Shown in pieces: positions 33,843 to 45,540 of a stretch of DNA of 64,000 nucleotides. The notes below the pieces were generated by a model. That model was not told the DNA's origin. It saw only the letters and a list, made by a program, of their open reading frames with translations, and ran no database searches. The position numbers were made by a program, and so were the translations under genes. Positions within the stretch are counted from its first letter, which is position 1; each line of letters begins with the position of its first letter. Origin of the DNA: Ulota crispa (lineage: Eukaryota; Streptophyta; Bryopsida; Orthotrichales; Orthotrichaceae); contig OY987251.1 of assembly GCA_963920765.1 (NCBI GenBank), positions 3,598,501 to 3,662,500 on the forward strand, given 5' to 3'.

Positions 33843-35259
33843 TTATTTTTATTAGTTTTAGAGGTTTGTGGCTTGTTTCACGATTGAGTGCTTCATGATT
33901 TGTATGCAAGATTTTGACTTAGTTCATTGTCAAGATGGGAGGGATTGCAATATTTTGGGCCTACAAGCGTTTCTTGTTATGTTTTGAGCGACAAGTTAAT
34001 TTTCAAACAAGGATACTCGTAGTAATTTGTCCCCTATTCTTTTTTTTTTCAATTGTATTCTCCTCCAAGGTCCTTAGATTTCAGCAAGGTCTCTAAATCC
34101 AAAATTGAATTCAGAATTCCCGGATTCAATCTCTAAATGGTAAATTTTTGAACTCTCACAAAAAACAAATTGAAATACAAAATAACAAAGCTATTTCACT
34201 ATGGCCCCAAGTTGCAAAACATGGCAAGACACAGTCACTAGCTTTTAATTTTTGGCAAAAGTTTGCCTAATTTTTACCTCATAACTTGAGTGGCCATTAT
34301 AACACTAGAAAATTTCTTGAAATAAATGAATGAATTTGCCAAATCCCTCCCATGTTTGCACCAGATTCACCAATTTTTGGATGAAAGCTACTAATATTAG
34401 TAGATTTCTTGGATGAATGTACTCACGTCGTTGATTTCACCCAACTCTGTACAAATTTTCTTACCTGTTAGCATGGTGGGGTGCGTGTCGCTCTACCAGG
34501 GAAATACCAAAAATTAAACGCTGACGGTCACAAGTCCTAAATATTGCTCTCCAGATGGGAGCAATAAGAATCTTGCAAAAATAAGGATCTTGGTTTTGTA
34601 GTTTTCTTGGATTGTAATTTAAATTTCCTCAGAATCTACTTTTTTGACCTTTGCGCTCTTGAGGGTTCACCCTTAGGAGTGTAGGGGTGAAGCATGTAGA
34701 TCTAGAGCTTTTTTAGGCAAATAAATTATGGTATAAGAAGGTTTTAGAAACAGGATCTTCAATTTTGCAAGATTTGTTTCTTCCATCTTTACATGAACTG
34801 ATTTGAAGACCTGCTCAAAAACTACGAAGCACCTAATACTGAAGCTAGTCCCAAACTTAAAGAGTAAACAAAAACAAAATTTTAAGCGTACTTGGATGTA
34901 CTTCATCCTTTTTACCCTGCTTTGACAGCAAGCGTTTAGGATCATGCAGCATCCACATCTTGGTAGCTGACACATTTGGGGGTTAATGTTGCCCATTGGG
35001 TCTCAAGCAAATGTAATAGTTTTGTTGTTTGGAATTTATATAGAATGAACATTGACCTTTTATTTCCTTACATCTAAAAGTGCTTAGAAGTATTGTATAG
35101 GTTTTGTAGAAATGGTATTTCAAGGCAAATGAATGGCCTCTCCTTTGTAAGTGGGTGTTGACTCCAAAGAGGGTCAGCCCTTGTGGGTACAAGACACTTG
35201 GGCAGAAGGAGAGTGCAATGGAAGGTGCTCATCTTGGGAACTCCTGAACCTACATTCTT
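33843..35259. other. Mostly unassigned; old dispersed repeat at 34254-34430
   Basis: Bases 34254-34430 are a diverged relative of 3893-4065. A 107-codon minus frame at 34673-34996 and others nearby have no known domain. From about 34977 a decayed TTAA-type end (TTTGGGGGTTAA) may belong to the element whose right part follows. Confidence 0.35.
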
Positions 35260-35846
35260 TTTGCCCTTTGTAAAATTTGGTGCTTTCATTTATTAAGCAG
35301 TTTGAGTTTTTTTTATATTAATTTTCTCCCAAGTTGTAGTGGGCTAAGAATCCTTGGCTTTCACCATTTTGATCAATGTGATTTTTATATTTTAAAATTG
35401 TACATAAAGCCTCCAATTTTGCCTAGTGTATATGCAAATTTCATGACCTTCTAGCATTCAAAGATTTTTGGAAGATACACCTTCAATTGATTTGAAACTT
35501 CTTCAATATGTATCCTTGTATGTATCTAACTTGGTTTCTTACATGGAACAATTAAACCTCAACTTTGCATAGAGCAATTCTTTTGCGACAAGAGTGGTCA
35601 AAGGCTTCTGAAATTATTGGGCAACAAGGAAAAACTTTTTTTTATCACTTGAGATGTCAATACCTCACTTGTCTATATGTAGAATGAGCTAATTTTTTTC
35701 CCACGAATACCTCCCATAGTCTAAGGCAAGACCCTATAGTTGAATTTACAAACAAAAACTTCTTTCCTACTTTTCTACTCATTCCCCCTGAAGTGGTAGT
35801 TTTTGCTGACTTTCACAGAAAATAGGGCTTGGCCTTTAGGCGTTAG
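35260..35846 (-). mobile_element. Decayed partial TTAA element, long subfamily
   Basis: The interior is collinear with 7310-7882: CTTGGCTTTCACCATTTTGA, CCTCAACTTTGCATAGAGCA and TCTGAAATTATTGGGCA blocks match. The right end is GGCTTGGCCTTTAGGCGTTAG, a decayed version of the usual terminus. The left end is missing or too diverged to place. Confidence 0.55.
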
Positions 35847-36334
35847 GGTAGTCCGTATTAAAACGAAGAAAGATTTTTGCAACAATTTGCACGATTTTTA
35901 TTTTCTCTGTATCAAAATACTTTACAAGACAACACCGCCTCTCACTAGAAGTAATTAGGAGGTGATTTTTTCAATAAACGCAAGGGCTACCTCATTTTTC
36001 TCCAAATCTATTTTTCCCCAAATTTCCTCTTTCTCTTTACGTGGACCCATCGTGGAGGAGCTCCATTTTTTTCACTTGCAAGAAAAAAACACTAAAAATC
36101 TGTCCTCATTGTGGAGTCGTTACGTATCACCCAACTTCGTTATCTTACTCTGATCAAGGGTTTTTGGATTCAAACATGACTTCAAAAATTTATAAAGTCG
36201 ACAAACTGAAATTCCAGCATTTTGCCTAAATAGATATTCTGAAAAATTTCAGCCCAAGGTCCACTTGAGGGAAAAAAAAGAACTCGAGAAAGATGAACGC
36301 GACTTACATTTTCTAATGAAACTCACCTTCAAAT

Positions 36335-36635
36335 TGCTTCTAGGCATTTAGGTTGCTTTTACAATTAGGTTGTCTTACTTTGGAAAATTACCTCATGATT
36401 CATCACTTTGTCACTTGGAGGCGCATGCAACTCTCTATATACTTGGATTTCACATGATTTAGGACTTGAATGCTATTAGTTTTCTTTTCTACAACTTTAT
36501 TGTTGTTGTCAAGTCCTTAAAGAATTGTTTATTACAATAATTACTGATGAAGTTAGTGTAACAGCAGTAAGTATTCATGTAGTGTAAAATGTAGAGAAAT
36601 TATTGTGGGGCAACCTAAACCCAATATTCAGTGTA
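36335..36635 (+). mobile_element. MITE family D copy 4, uninterrupted
   Basis: Interior blocks AATTAGGTTGTCTTAC, GTGTAAAATGTAGAGAAATT and TGTGGGGCAACCTAAACCCA match the reference copy at 16036-16341; the right end is CAATATTCAGTGTA. The left end has decayed, so its start is approximate. It shows the uninterrupted form of the sites occupied in 5463-7909. Confidence 0.65.
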
Positions 36636-37156
36636 TTGAGCGGCAAAAACAGCAACTTGCAATTAGCATCTTTTAGTACACATGCAACAAATATACCGCC
36701 GAGCTTACGATTTTCTTTGACGTTCTACATAGCTTCTAAAGATTTTATCTGTGACACACTCCGCAGAAAAAAACAAAAAACAGAAGCAACAACAACAAAT
36801 CAAGGAAAAGTAAACGAACCAAGAACAGAAAAACTACGACTTTGACACTGTAACCTTTGCAACTTTTGTTATGCAGTTTCTACCGACAAAAAGCATTTTC
36901 CTCTCCCCCCCTTCCTTCCTCATATTGTAACAATCAGCAATCCATTATTTACTGTCACTTGCAAACACGGTAGTACAATGAGGGCCAAAAGGGTGCCTTT
37001 GTAGTAAGTATCTGTACCCTGTACACCCTCTCTCTCTACTGGCTCAAATTGACAGGGAGATAATGATTGGTGGAGTGAGACTTGGTATAATGGCATGTAC
37101 GAATTTTTCTTGGGGGCATACTAGAACAACTTGGAGCGTTTTGAGTTGAGGTGCAA
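36636..37156. other. Unassigned sequence
   Basis: No gene or known repeat. A short CT run lies at about 37029-37038. Confidence 0.3.
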
Positions 37157-38134
37157 TTAACCCCCGCGCGCCCACACTGAAATCGAGAAAATGAGGCCAA
37201 GGTGACCATGCTAGAAAACATTGTACTCCCTAGTTGGGAACTTAGATCGGGGAGGATTCATCCTAAAATAACAAAAAGGGTGATGTATTTAATCAGAAAT
37301 TTGTAAAATTTTTGACTGCGCCATTTCATAAATTATAATAGTCAAAGTATAATTGACTTTATGGCAATCAGCCAAATTGAGGGAGGGTCTATGCCTGTGG
37401 ATGCAAAAATTCATGCCTTAGAGAAGGCTCCTTTTGGTGAAATTTAGGTAAGAGGTGAACTTACAAGTATCTTGCTTGCTGCCAAATTTGGTAATGTTCT
37501 GACATCTGCAAGGTGTTTTTTAGAGGCCCAAAGTTGCAAGGCCCACACTGCATAGTGGACAATAGACGGGGTATGGGTAAGGCTTTGACCTCCACAAGAG
37601 CTCGCACTAGAAGAAACCTGTGTTTTTTATAACAGATTTTTTTGAATGTCCACTTGTTTTTATGTTACAATTGATGTTAAAACTAACAGCTTGATGTTAT
37701 GTTTGATGTCATTGTCAACACAAAAACAAGTGAACGTCCAAAAAAATTTGTTATAAAAAACACAGGTTTTTTCTAGTGACGACTCCCAATGATGCAGCTG
37801 CAAAACCCTTCTTCAGTCTAAGCCATGCGTGCCAAAACACCCCTAACGGTATGGAACCGGCCATAGCCAATGCTCTCTATCCTTGCACATAAACCCTAAA
37901 CCACATGAAATAAAGTTCTAGCATACTATTGTCATACTTGACTTGCACAATCCATGGATTCCATGCTTGTACAAGTGGTGAAACCCCCATTGCCCACTAT
38001 GTGGCATGAGAGTAGTAACATGTCCTAAACCCAAGTACAATTCCGGGATAGTAGACCCATGATTTGGACTCCATTTCTTGCAAAGTTTGATCTTGGGGGG
38101 CTAGAATCTTGCCTATGGAGCGCTTAGGGGTTAA
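37157..38134. mobile_element. TTAA element, GCGCCC subfamily, long form (978 bp)
   Basis: Left end TTAACCCCCGCGCGCCCA and right end GGAGCGCTTAGGGGTTAA are inverted repeats of the GCGC type. A CACTA-type MITE is nested in it at 37605-37778. Only short frames are present. Confidence 0.6.
37605..37778. mobile_element. CACTA-type MITE (174 bp) nested in a TTAA element
   Basis: Ends are CACTAGAAGAAACCTGTGTT and its near-perfect complement finishing TTTTTTCTAGTG. The inverted repeat extends about 65 bases, including TTTTTATAACA and CACTTGTTTTTATGTT. CACTAG termini are the hallmark of the CACTA (EnSpm) superfamily. The flanking bases TCG and ACG do not give a perfect 3-bp duplication. Confidence 0.75.
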
Positions 38135-39272
38135 GAGTCCCAGTAAAATAATAAAAGGAGGGCCTTGTTACGTGTGCAATTTTGAAATGGTCTCTTTAAA
38201 GAATTTGTAGCGATATTGCGCAACTTGCTTTGAAGCTAATAGGAACATGGGAACGCCCGATTGGAGAGGCTAATTGCCAGAGAGATGAAAAAAAATTGCA
38301 ATAGAAACTTTCAAAAAAATTAATTGCAATTGACATCAAAATTGGTATTGACCAAGTTTCCACGCTTTGCAGTTTCCCTTTAAGTGTCAACCAAGACCAT
38401 GCTTGTGTCAAGGCTCGAGCTTCTAGTTTGGTTTTGTAGCCAATTTGGGATTATTTACCCATTACACTTGGACTTGCCTCCACTATACCAATATTGTCTC
38501 CTCATCTTAACTATATTGAGGACAGCCTTACTAAAAAGAGCATGCAATGGCAAAACAAAGGAAAGAACTCAGAAAAATCAATTAAAGATTAGCAAAATGC
38601 ATAGAAGGAAGGAATGCCCAATTTTATGATGCAATTCCTTTTGCAAAAGCAAGGAATCTATTTGACCAAAGAGAGTTTCTAACTTTGTTTGGTGTGTTAG
38701 GGTCAAGTGGTAAGGAACAGATGGGCTTTCTATTAGCCATGCTTGTATGAATTGTGGCTATTTGCAATGTAACAAAGATCCGCTTTCTAGCCGTTATGGC
38801 ATGCCCATGAAGGTCTAGACAAACCCATATAACCCCAATTTATTTACTAACAAGTATGAAAGTAAAAACTTGCTATTTGTTCTAAATTAGTCAATTTTAT
38901 CTTCCCCCAACAGTTGTAATAAAAATGAGGGTAGTTGAATCCAAACATAATTTCAAAATTATGAAATTTAGTCATCTAGTGGCAAAGTTCTAAATTGTTA
39001 CATCTTTAGCATGGTGAAAAATCTGAACATTTCCATTCTTAGCTTGACTCACAAACTTGTATGTGGGGTAGCCCCACACTAAAAACCATCAAGAGGGGTT
39101 TTTCTGTCTAGTAAAGGCAAGGCTTGCCTCTATCATATTCCAAATCACCTTTGTCCTTTTGTGTGAACTCTAGGGTGGAAGAGTGCCATATTTCCTACAA
39201 CAACAAGAAAAAAAAATTGCACATATTTTTGTTATTGTTCCATTTTACTTCCTAAAATCACAATAAAATATA
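38135..39272. other. Unassigned sequence
   Basis: No gene recognised; frames at 38196-38411 (-) and 38384-38629 (+) are short and domainless. Confidence 0.3.
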
Positions 39273-39543
39273 GAAAATTTCATGGATACCCTTGAAGTTT
39301 ACAATACTTTCATAAATACCTCTGCTTTTCCAAAAATATCCCAAATATCCTTGGACCAAAAAAGTTAGGCATTTGCTTTTTATGCATGGCACTTCCTTCT
39401 TCTTTTATGGGCACACTACTTTTTTCTTATTATGCATGCGCACAAAAGAAGAAGGGAAGTGGCATGTACAACAAAACAAACACCTAATCTATTTGTTCCC
39501 AGGGTATTTGTGATATTTCTGAAAGAACAATGGTATTTATGAG
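39273..39543. mobile_element. Palindromic MITE family C, right end truncated
   Basis: Starts GAAAATTTCATGGATACCCT and follows the family C layout (TTGGACCAAAAA, GCATGGCACTTCC, then the inverted half) but stops after TGGTATTTATGAG, without the terminal inverted repeat. Confidence 0.6.
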
Positions 39544-41480
39544 CCCTTGGTTCATCACCACGGTCTCAAAGTTTTTTTTGGGGATTTTAATTATTTCAAA
39601 GAGCAATTTTAACCAGACAAACAATGAAAATGATGTTATGAGAGAAACAGTAAACAATTAGATGTACCCAATTTACCCTAACTTATTTTACACCAAATTA
39701 CACCAATTTAGCCGAAATAGGAGATTTTAGGACTTTCAAGGTATGACCTATAATTGAGCTCTAGATCCATATTTTACCAAGTAGGTAGTAAAAATTGATC
39801 TACTAGGCCCCGAGAGGTAGTAAGAAAAGAGAATTCGAAAAAGCAACACTAGATTCTAAAAATAGTTCAACCTAGTCCCAAGAGTTAGTTAAGAAGAGGG
39901 ATCAAGGAATTGCAACACTAGATCCAAACCAAACCCCTACGGCATCAGTAGTTTACATTGTTCACTTTTCTTGACATGATTATCTACCAGGAGCTTCACG
40001 ATAAAGTCGGCTTAACTCGCCTTGATCGTACATCATTAGTTTTAGTCTATGTTATCATTGTTTTGTAGACCTCCATTGGAATACCCACGGAAATTCCTGG
40101 ATCCTTTTGTACAATAGAAGATTTGGTTCCGAATAATCAACCAATCCAATTTCCGGTTTAAATATCGCAAGAATTCGGCATTCAGCCATAAAATCCCCCT
40201 AAAATTCTAGATACAATGTTCAGAGTTACCAGAGTTCCCTGACAAATTGCAGAAGATTTCAATAGCGGCAAGGCCTTGAATGGCAACATCCAGCTGAAAT
40301 CAAGAACTCACGTAATATCAAATTGCAAGTTATCAACTATTTGGAGTCCAATTGAAGAAAGTAAAAAGTACTCTCTAGCTCCTCCAACAACTCCCAAAGA
40401 CCTCGGGAAATCAATTTCATAAAATGGAATGAACTTCCAATTCTGGGTTTTTCATCCATCTACCCTTCATTCTTCCATTTAGATTCCTGATAACTTGTAG
40501 CTTGGAATTGGAAGTATGAACAACCAAAATCAACTATTTTGGGGCCAAAAAATCCAATGGCACCGTTTGTTTGTGATTTGGAGCTGTTCTCCAAAAGTAT
40601 TTTTACGGCCAATAGTTATTATTTTTAGCTATTTTGATCAATTATGGTAGAATTAAGTAACTTTCTAAAATATCAAGAGGTGATTTTGAGGAGAGGGCTT
40701 TGGGAATGTATAACAAGGTCCCTCTCTTCTCCCATTCCACCCCCATTAGTTGTAAGGAGTCCTTGTTATTGTGTTCAAGTTTTTAGTCATTTGAAATACA
40801 AATTCTAGTCTATTTTTGTGTCCACAGTGTTTTGAGAGCCTTCTTTTTTTGTGTGATTATAGAAGTAGGCCTTGAAGGACTGGGAGTCCTTCAAGGTATT
40901 AAAAGTGCATTTCCTTCTGTGTTTCCTTTGTCAACTTAGTACTAACTAGTCTAGAGCCAGTTCGGCCTTGACATCTTCTTCATTTCTCTCCATTATTGTG
41001 TTATTTTAATACTAATTGTTTGGAGTCGATTAGGCACTGGCATTTTTCCTTATTCTCTTTATTTTCTTTGCTTTAGAGTCATACTAATCCTAGGAAAATC
41101 TTAGCCGTGATTGGCAATGCCGTTGGCCAAGATCCCATATAGTCTATATTTGGAGTCATTTTTTCATGTTACTAAACTGGTCCAAGACATGGCTAAGATG
41201 CCCAGGCAATTTCAAGTGTTGGTTTTCACTTCTTTTCTTGTTATACTAATTAGGACATGTTAAACTTAACCTAGACAAATTTAGTGAATTAAGTTTTCAC
41301 CCTCATGGTTGGATTTCTTTTTGTTGGGACCTCTGAATTCCAAATTTTTTCTTTTCTTTATTCACTTTGATCATCCCTCAATGCTTCATCTAGACCCATA
41401 ATTAAATGTCAAAAACATGAGAGAAAGGAAGGGCTGAAGTTTTGAAATTCAGTTGGGGGCCTTAGACCAGTAAAGGGTCG
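39544..41480. other. Unassigned sequence
   Basis: About 1.9 kb of moderate AT content, with fewer homopolymers than the element-rich part. I recognise no gene, no RNA gene and no listed repeat. Confidence 0.3.
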
Positions 41481-43266
41481 GCTTAAAAAAGGGGAGTTGA
41501 TAGGGCAGCTACTAAACTGCAGAACAAGAGGCCAGCACCGAGGGTCAGGACAAGGGGTCAGGGATAAGCAAGACCGGAAGTTGTTGATGAGCAGAGATAT
41601 AGACGAAGAGACACGTATCGCACCCATTTGGAGGCACTGGAGAATGGAGCCGCGACGGGATCAAGCCTGCAATCAAATAACAGGGTTGAGCTCCACCCTC
41701 CACGGCCATGCGAGCTTTGGTCCACGTTCACAAGCTCAGGGCCAGGAGTCATGGCACAGTTACAAAAAATTGCAGTAGAGCTCCAAGCTGCTACAAGCCC
41801 AATAGAGCCAGGGTAGAGGGCTTGGGCCAAAGAAAAACTAGAGCTGGGAACTTAAAACTATGAAGATATGAATTGAAGCCTTGCTCCCCTTTTTGATTCT
41901 TTTGGTCTAATCATCTCAGTATTTTGATACTCAAGATGAAACTAACTAAATCAAGGTAGAAGAATTTGAGAAAGGGAGAAGAGAATTTAATTTTCCTCAA
42001 CTAGTTAATTCTTCCATCAAAAAATCACTCCACCATCCAAGTTCAAAGCAAATCAAAGGAAAGATGAAGATTGAGAGAAGAGAGCTCACGCACACAAACA
42101 TTGACAAACAATTGAAGTGAATGAGGAGAAGATGGAGTCTTTAGAAGGGAGGAGAAGACAATAACAAACTTACATAAAATAAAATTGTTGACTTTCCGTC
42201 TCATCTTTTTGCTCATAAGCATCCCTTATATGACGTCATGTTTTATTGATTATGCTAGCTAGATGATATGGGGTGCTTGCGATTTTTGCTATTGAAAAAG
42301 ACAAGGTTGTCATGCTTTATTGACTATTAGCTTTTAGATAATGATCACAACTCAACAAAAACTATCTTAGCAATTGAAGGATCTAGTGAAAAGAGATACA
42401 AAAAGAGGATACAAGATAAGAGAGGATATAGGAGGAGACAGTGTAAATGTTAGAGTGAGGCACAAGGAACTTGTTGGAATATTCAACCTACAATATTGGT
42501 GATGGATGTAGCGCTTGACGCCAACAAGGGCTCTGCACCTCACACGGACGAGGTATGGTAAACCAACCATTAGAAGACTATTAGGGTCTCTAAAAGGCCA
42601 TGGGAGGCAGTTGTGGTCAAGGAAGAATGACAACACGGGCCAATAGGCCCTGTAACTACCATGGTTGCCAACAAGTCAGCTGAGCGTGAAGTATTGAAGT
42701 TGTGGCCAATGAGAAGGAACCTCCACTTTGCTCAGTGGACCGATGCAGACCAATTCTCCGTGCTGCTAGACATGCTAGTAGAATAAAATAATCCAAAGCT
42801 AGAATGTTGAAATACAACCGCACTTTCGTGAAACACATACTTTAATTTACTATTCTAATATTTTAATAATACAAGGGACGCTCATGTCAACAAAGATAGA
42901 GACTAATGTTGGTAGGAATCTTGCTAAATGTGTAGCGTCAGCATTTTTAAGGTTCATTATATGGTTTCAATGAGACCGTGTGAATTTGTGCAAATATCCT
43001 TGCGGCCACATGCAATTGGTTGAGTTCCTGGAAGAGCGAGTAGCTGTCCTGAGTCGGCCATGGATTAGCCAATTGAGGTCAATCAGCCGCCAACAAAGGT
43101 TTAGAGTGTAGTTTTTTTAAATTCACAAGATGTTGAAGGTAGGTTGATTTCCATGCGGATTTCAATTAGCTCATGGGTTGCTTTAAAACCGGCAAATCAT
43201 GGTCCGTGGGCTAGAGATGCTTGCACTCACGGTGACAGATTGCACGCAGGTGTATGGAAAGCTTAA
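41481..43266. other. Possible LTR-retrotransposon remnant and unassigned sequence
   Basis: AAAAAAGGGGAG at 41485-41496 followed by TTGATAGGGC resembles a polypurine tract next to an LTR start (TG). No matching second LTR, primer site or polyprotein frame is visible in the window. The region 41500-41830 is GC-richer and open in several frames (for example 41497-41778 +, 41558-41830 -), without recognisable domains. Confidence 0.2.
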
Positions 43267-43296
43267 GTGTTGCAATTTAGGTGGACTTCCATAATT

Positions 43297-43818
43297 ATGC
43301 AGTGTAGGAGGCAGATGATTAGGTTAGACGCAATCGCAGTGCGTCATGCATACCAATGGCGTCAATTGCATCTTGACCCAACTATTGTTGCTAGTAAGCC
43401 AAGTGCTTGCAATTTTCATTATGCTTCCTATTGGGATGATTGGGTGTCACCGTTGTTGGTGCTTGATATGATTTTGGTGTTGCACCACGAGATTGGAGAG
43501 GTGAGTCGCAATGGGCACAATCCCAAGCAGTTGCTTAGGAATGGGACTTTCTTTTTGAAGGTTGTTTATGTCCCAAGGTCTGGCATGGATTTATATGGGA
43601 GTCTTGAAGCACTAATGATGCCCAAGCTTTCCAATCTTGCTTGGCCTATTTTGGACATGCACACTTTGGAAGCCTTTTGGTTGAAGTTGGTAATGGACAT
43701 TGCTGCCGTAATGAAGGGCAGCAGTGGCAGCAAGATTCCGCGTGTACATTGGTTTATGCCAATTCATGTGATGGTTGACATGTTTAGAGTGGCTGATAGG
43801 TATTTTGCATCCATGTGA
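43297..43818 (+). CDS. Unrecognised open frame, 173 codons from its first ATG
   Basis: The longest open frame outside the ALOG gene. It opens after a TAA at 43264-43266 and the first ATG is at 43297, giving 173 residues ending VADRYFASM. I recognise no domain. The composition looks more protein-like than that of the AT-driven frames elsewhere: Trp, His and Met are common and there are no homopolymer runs. A hydrophobic segment around VSPLLVLDMILVLHH and another around EAFWLKLVMDIAAVM are notable. It overlaps none of the repeat families. It may be an exon, a transposon-derived fragment or chance. Confidence 0.2.
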   Translation: MQCRRQMIRLDAIAVRHAYQWRQLHLDPTIVASKPSACNFHYASYWDDWVSPLLVLDMILVLHHEIGEVSRNGHNPKQLLRNGTFFLKVVYVPRSGMDLYGSLEALMMPKLSNLAWPILDMHTLEAFWLKLVMDIAAVMKGSSGSKIPRVHWFMPIHVMVDMFRVADRYFASM

Positions 43819-44587
43819 ATTTGAGGAATGCATCCTTCCATAGTGTTTGAAACATCTCTAAGTGCCATGCTAAAGCATTAAGCATTAGCCAGGTACACAA
43901 CAACATCGTGCATGACCAAAAAAGCACGCACACTAACTTCCAAAAGTCCATGCAATCTCTGCCAACACAACTTCTCTTGCACCATTGAGCTTGTTGTTTG
44001 ATTTGAGAGTTTGGCGCCAATGTAAACCCAAATTAAAAAAAGTAAGAATTCATTCCATTTGCATTAATAAACAAACGTCCACAAAGGACCAACCGTGCGG
44101 CATACTCATGAGTCTTCACCATTTTCAATATGTCCTCTTTGCCACATCACGAACTTTGGAATCCAAGTAAGCATTGGCAGTACCCTTAGCCGTAACTAAT
44201 GGAAATAAGCGTCATCTGCCTGCACTAAAAGCTACCCATGTGGAGGCATGCCCAAGCTTGAAAGTCAAACGGTGGAAGCTGCCCGCACAAGCCTTAGAGG
44301 GCCTTTTGGAGACCCCAAACCGCTTCTAATGCCTTCCCTTTTTCTCTATTTTTCACTTTGACAAACTAAACTCTACTTGCAAAATATCCACTTGCGTACC
44401 TTTTACTTCTCATTTCTAACTAGTTAGTTTAAAAACAAATAAAAAACATAAAAAAAGATTCATTGCTTGGAAGGCATTTTAGATTGGATTTTTTACAACG
44501 CATTGTTCCCCTTTCCCTTTTCTATTTACTACTAGAACCCAATTGTGTTTTGCACTTATCCTAAGGGGGGTTTTAGAGCACTCACAG
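43819..44587. other. Unassigned sequence
   Basis: No gene or repeat recognised; short frames only on either strand. Confidence 0.3.
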
Positions 44588-44635
44588 TATCTATGAAAAT
44601 ATTGCATTATTCAAAGGTATCCATAAAATTTTCCC
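44588..44635. mobile_element. Right-end remnant of MITE family C
   Basis: The words GTATCTATGAAAATATTGCA and AGGTATCCATAAAATTTTCCC match the last 48 or so bases of family C copies such as 55483-55791. The rest of the element is missing. Confidence 0.5.
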
Positions 44636-44865
44636 TAGTATATGTTAGGCCACGGAATTCAAATGCAAACTCAAAATTTTCAAATTTGACATTTTGTGGT
44701 AAATTTTGGAAACTGATTTTTCCCTTGCATAGTAATATTTTAATTTTGAAATTCATCTTGAATCTGTAATAAAGAAAAAAGAAGGATTTGGAAAAGATGT
44801 ATGCAAGCCTTGTGTTTACTAAAAAAAAAAAAAAAAACCTTTGGATAATTATTAGTGTACGGCTG

Positions 44866-45098
44866 TTAACCCTTAAAGGACCATAGGGCATAGTATATAC
44901 GCTGCCATATAATTGGTATTTGCTACTAGTAAGAAATTTTAATTTGGGATCTCAAGTAGCTCACTAGAACTGCTTTGATCTATTCTCGACTCCTTTGTTA
45001 ATCTCAAATGTAATAGAGATGTGGATCCATTCCAAATACAAGAAAAATACCCTGTATTATACTAATAACAACGGCGCGCATAGTCCTTTAGGGGTTAA
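44866..45098 (-). mobile_element. 240-bp TTAA element, copy 3 (inverted)
   Basis: Left end TTAACCCTTAAAGGACCATA, right end AGTCCTTTAGGGGTTAA. The interior is the reverse complement of 32506-32746 (GGGATCTCAAGTAGCTCACT block). A run of 17 or so A residues lies just outside it at about 44821-44837. Confidence 0.75.
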
Positions 45099-45540
45099 AG
45101 GAGGTATTTGAGCTTCAATAACTAAGATCTAGTATTTTTCCATTTCAATTAAAATTTCCCAGGCATGCACTTGAAATTGCCTGTAAACTAATTGTGAAAA
45201 CATTTATTTAAATCTAGCAGGTTTTCTTTAGACAGTTCTAAAATTCAACCATTTGTTTGTGCCATTCCAACCGACTGACTTTGTATTAATACCGGGTTAT
45301 CCCCAATCATCGTACCACTCAAGCCCAATAGTGTGATGGATAATTTCCCTATGTAGCCACTGCGGGAATCAAGCATTGGGTGATTAAGCTCAAATCCTGC
45401 TATTTTCAAATGAGAAAAGCATTAATTTGAGTCAATCATAAACAGTTTAAAAACTCCTTTTCTTTTTTTCTAATTTTCCACACAATCATGTGTTCCACTT
45501 ACAATTGGAACACAAGCATAGCCAAAAATAAAATCTAAGG

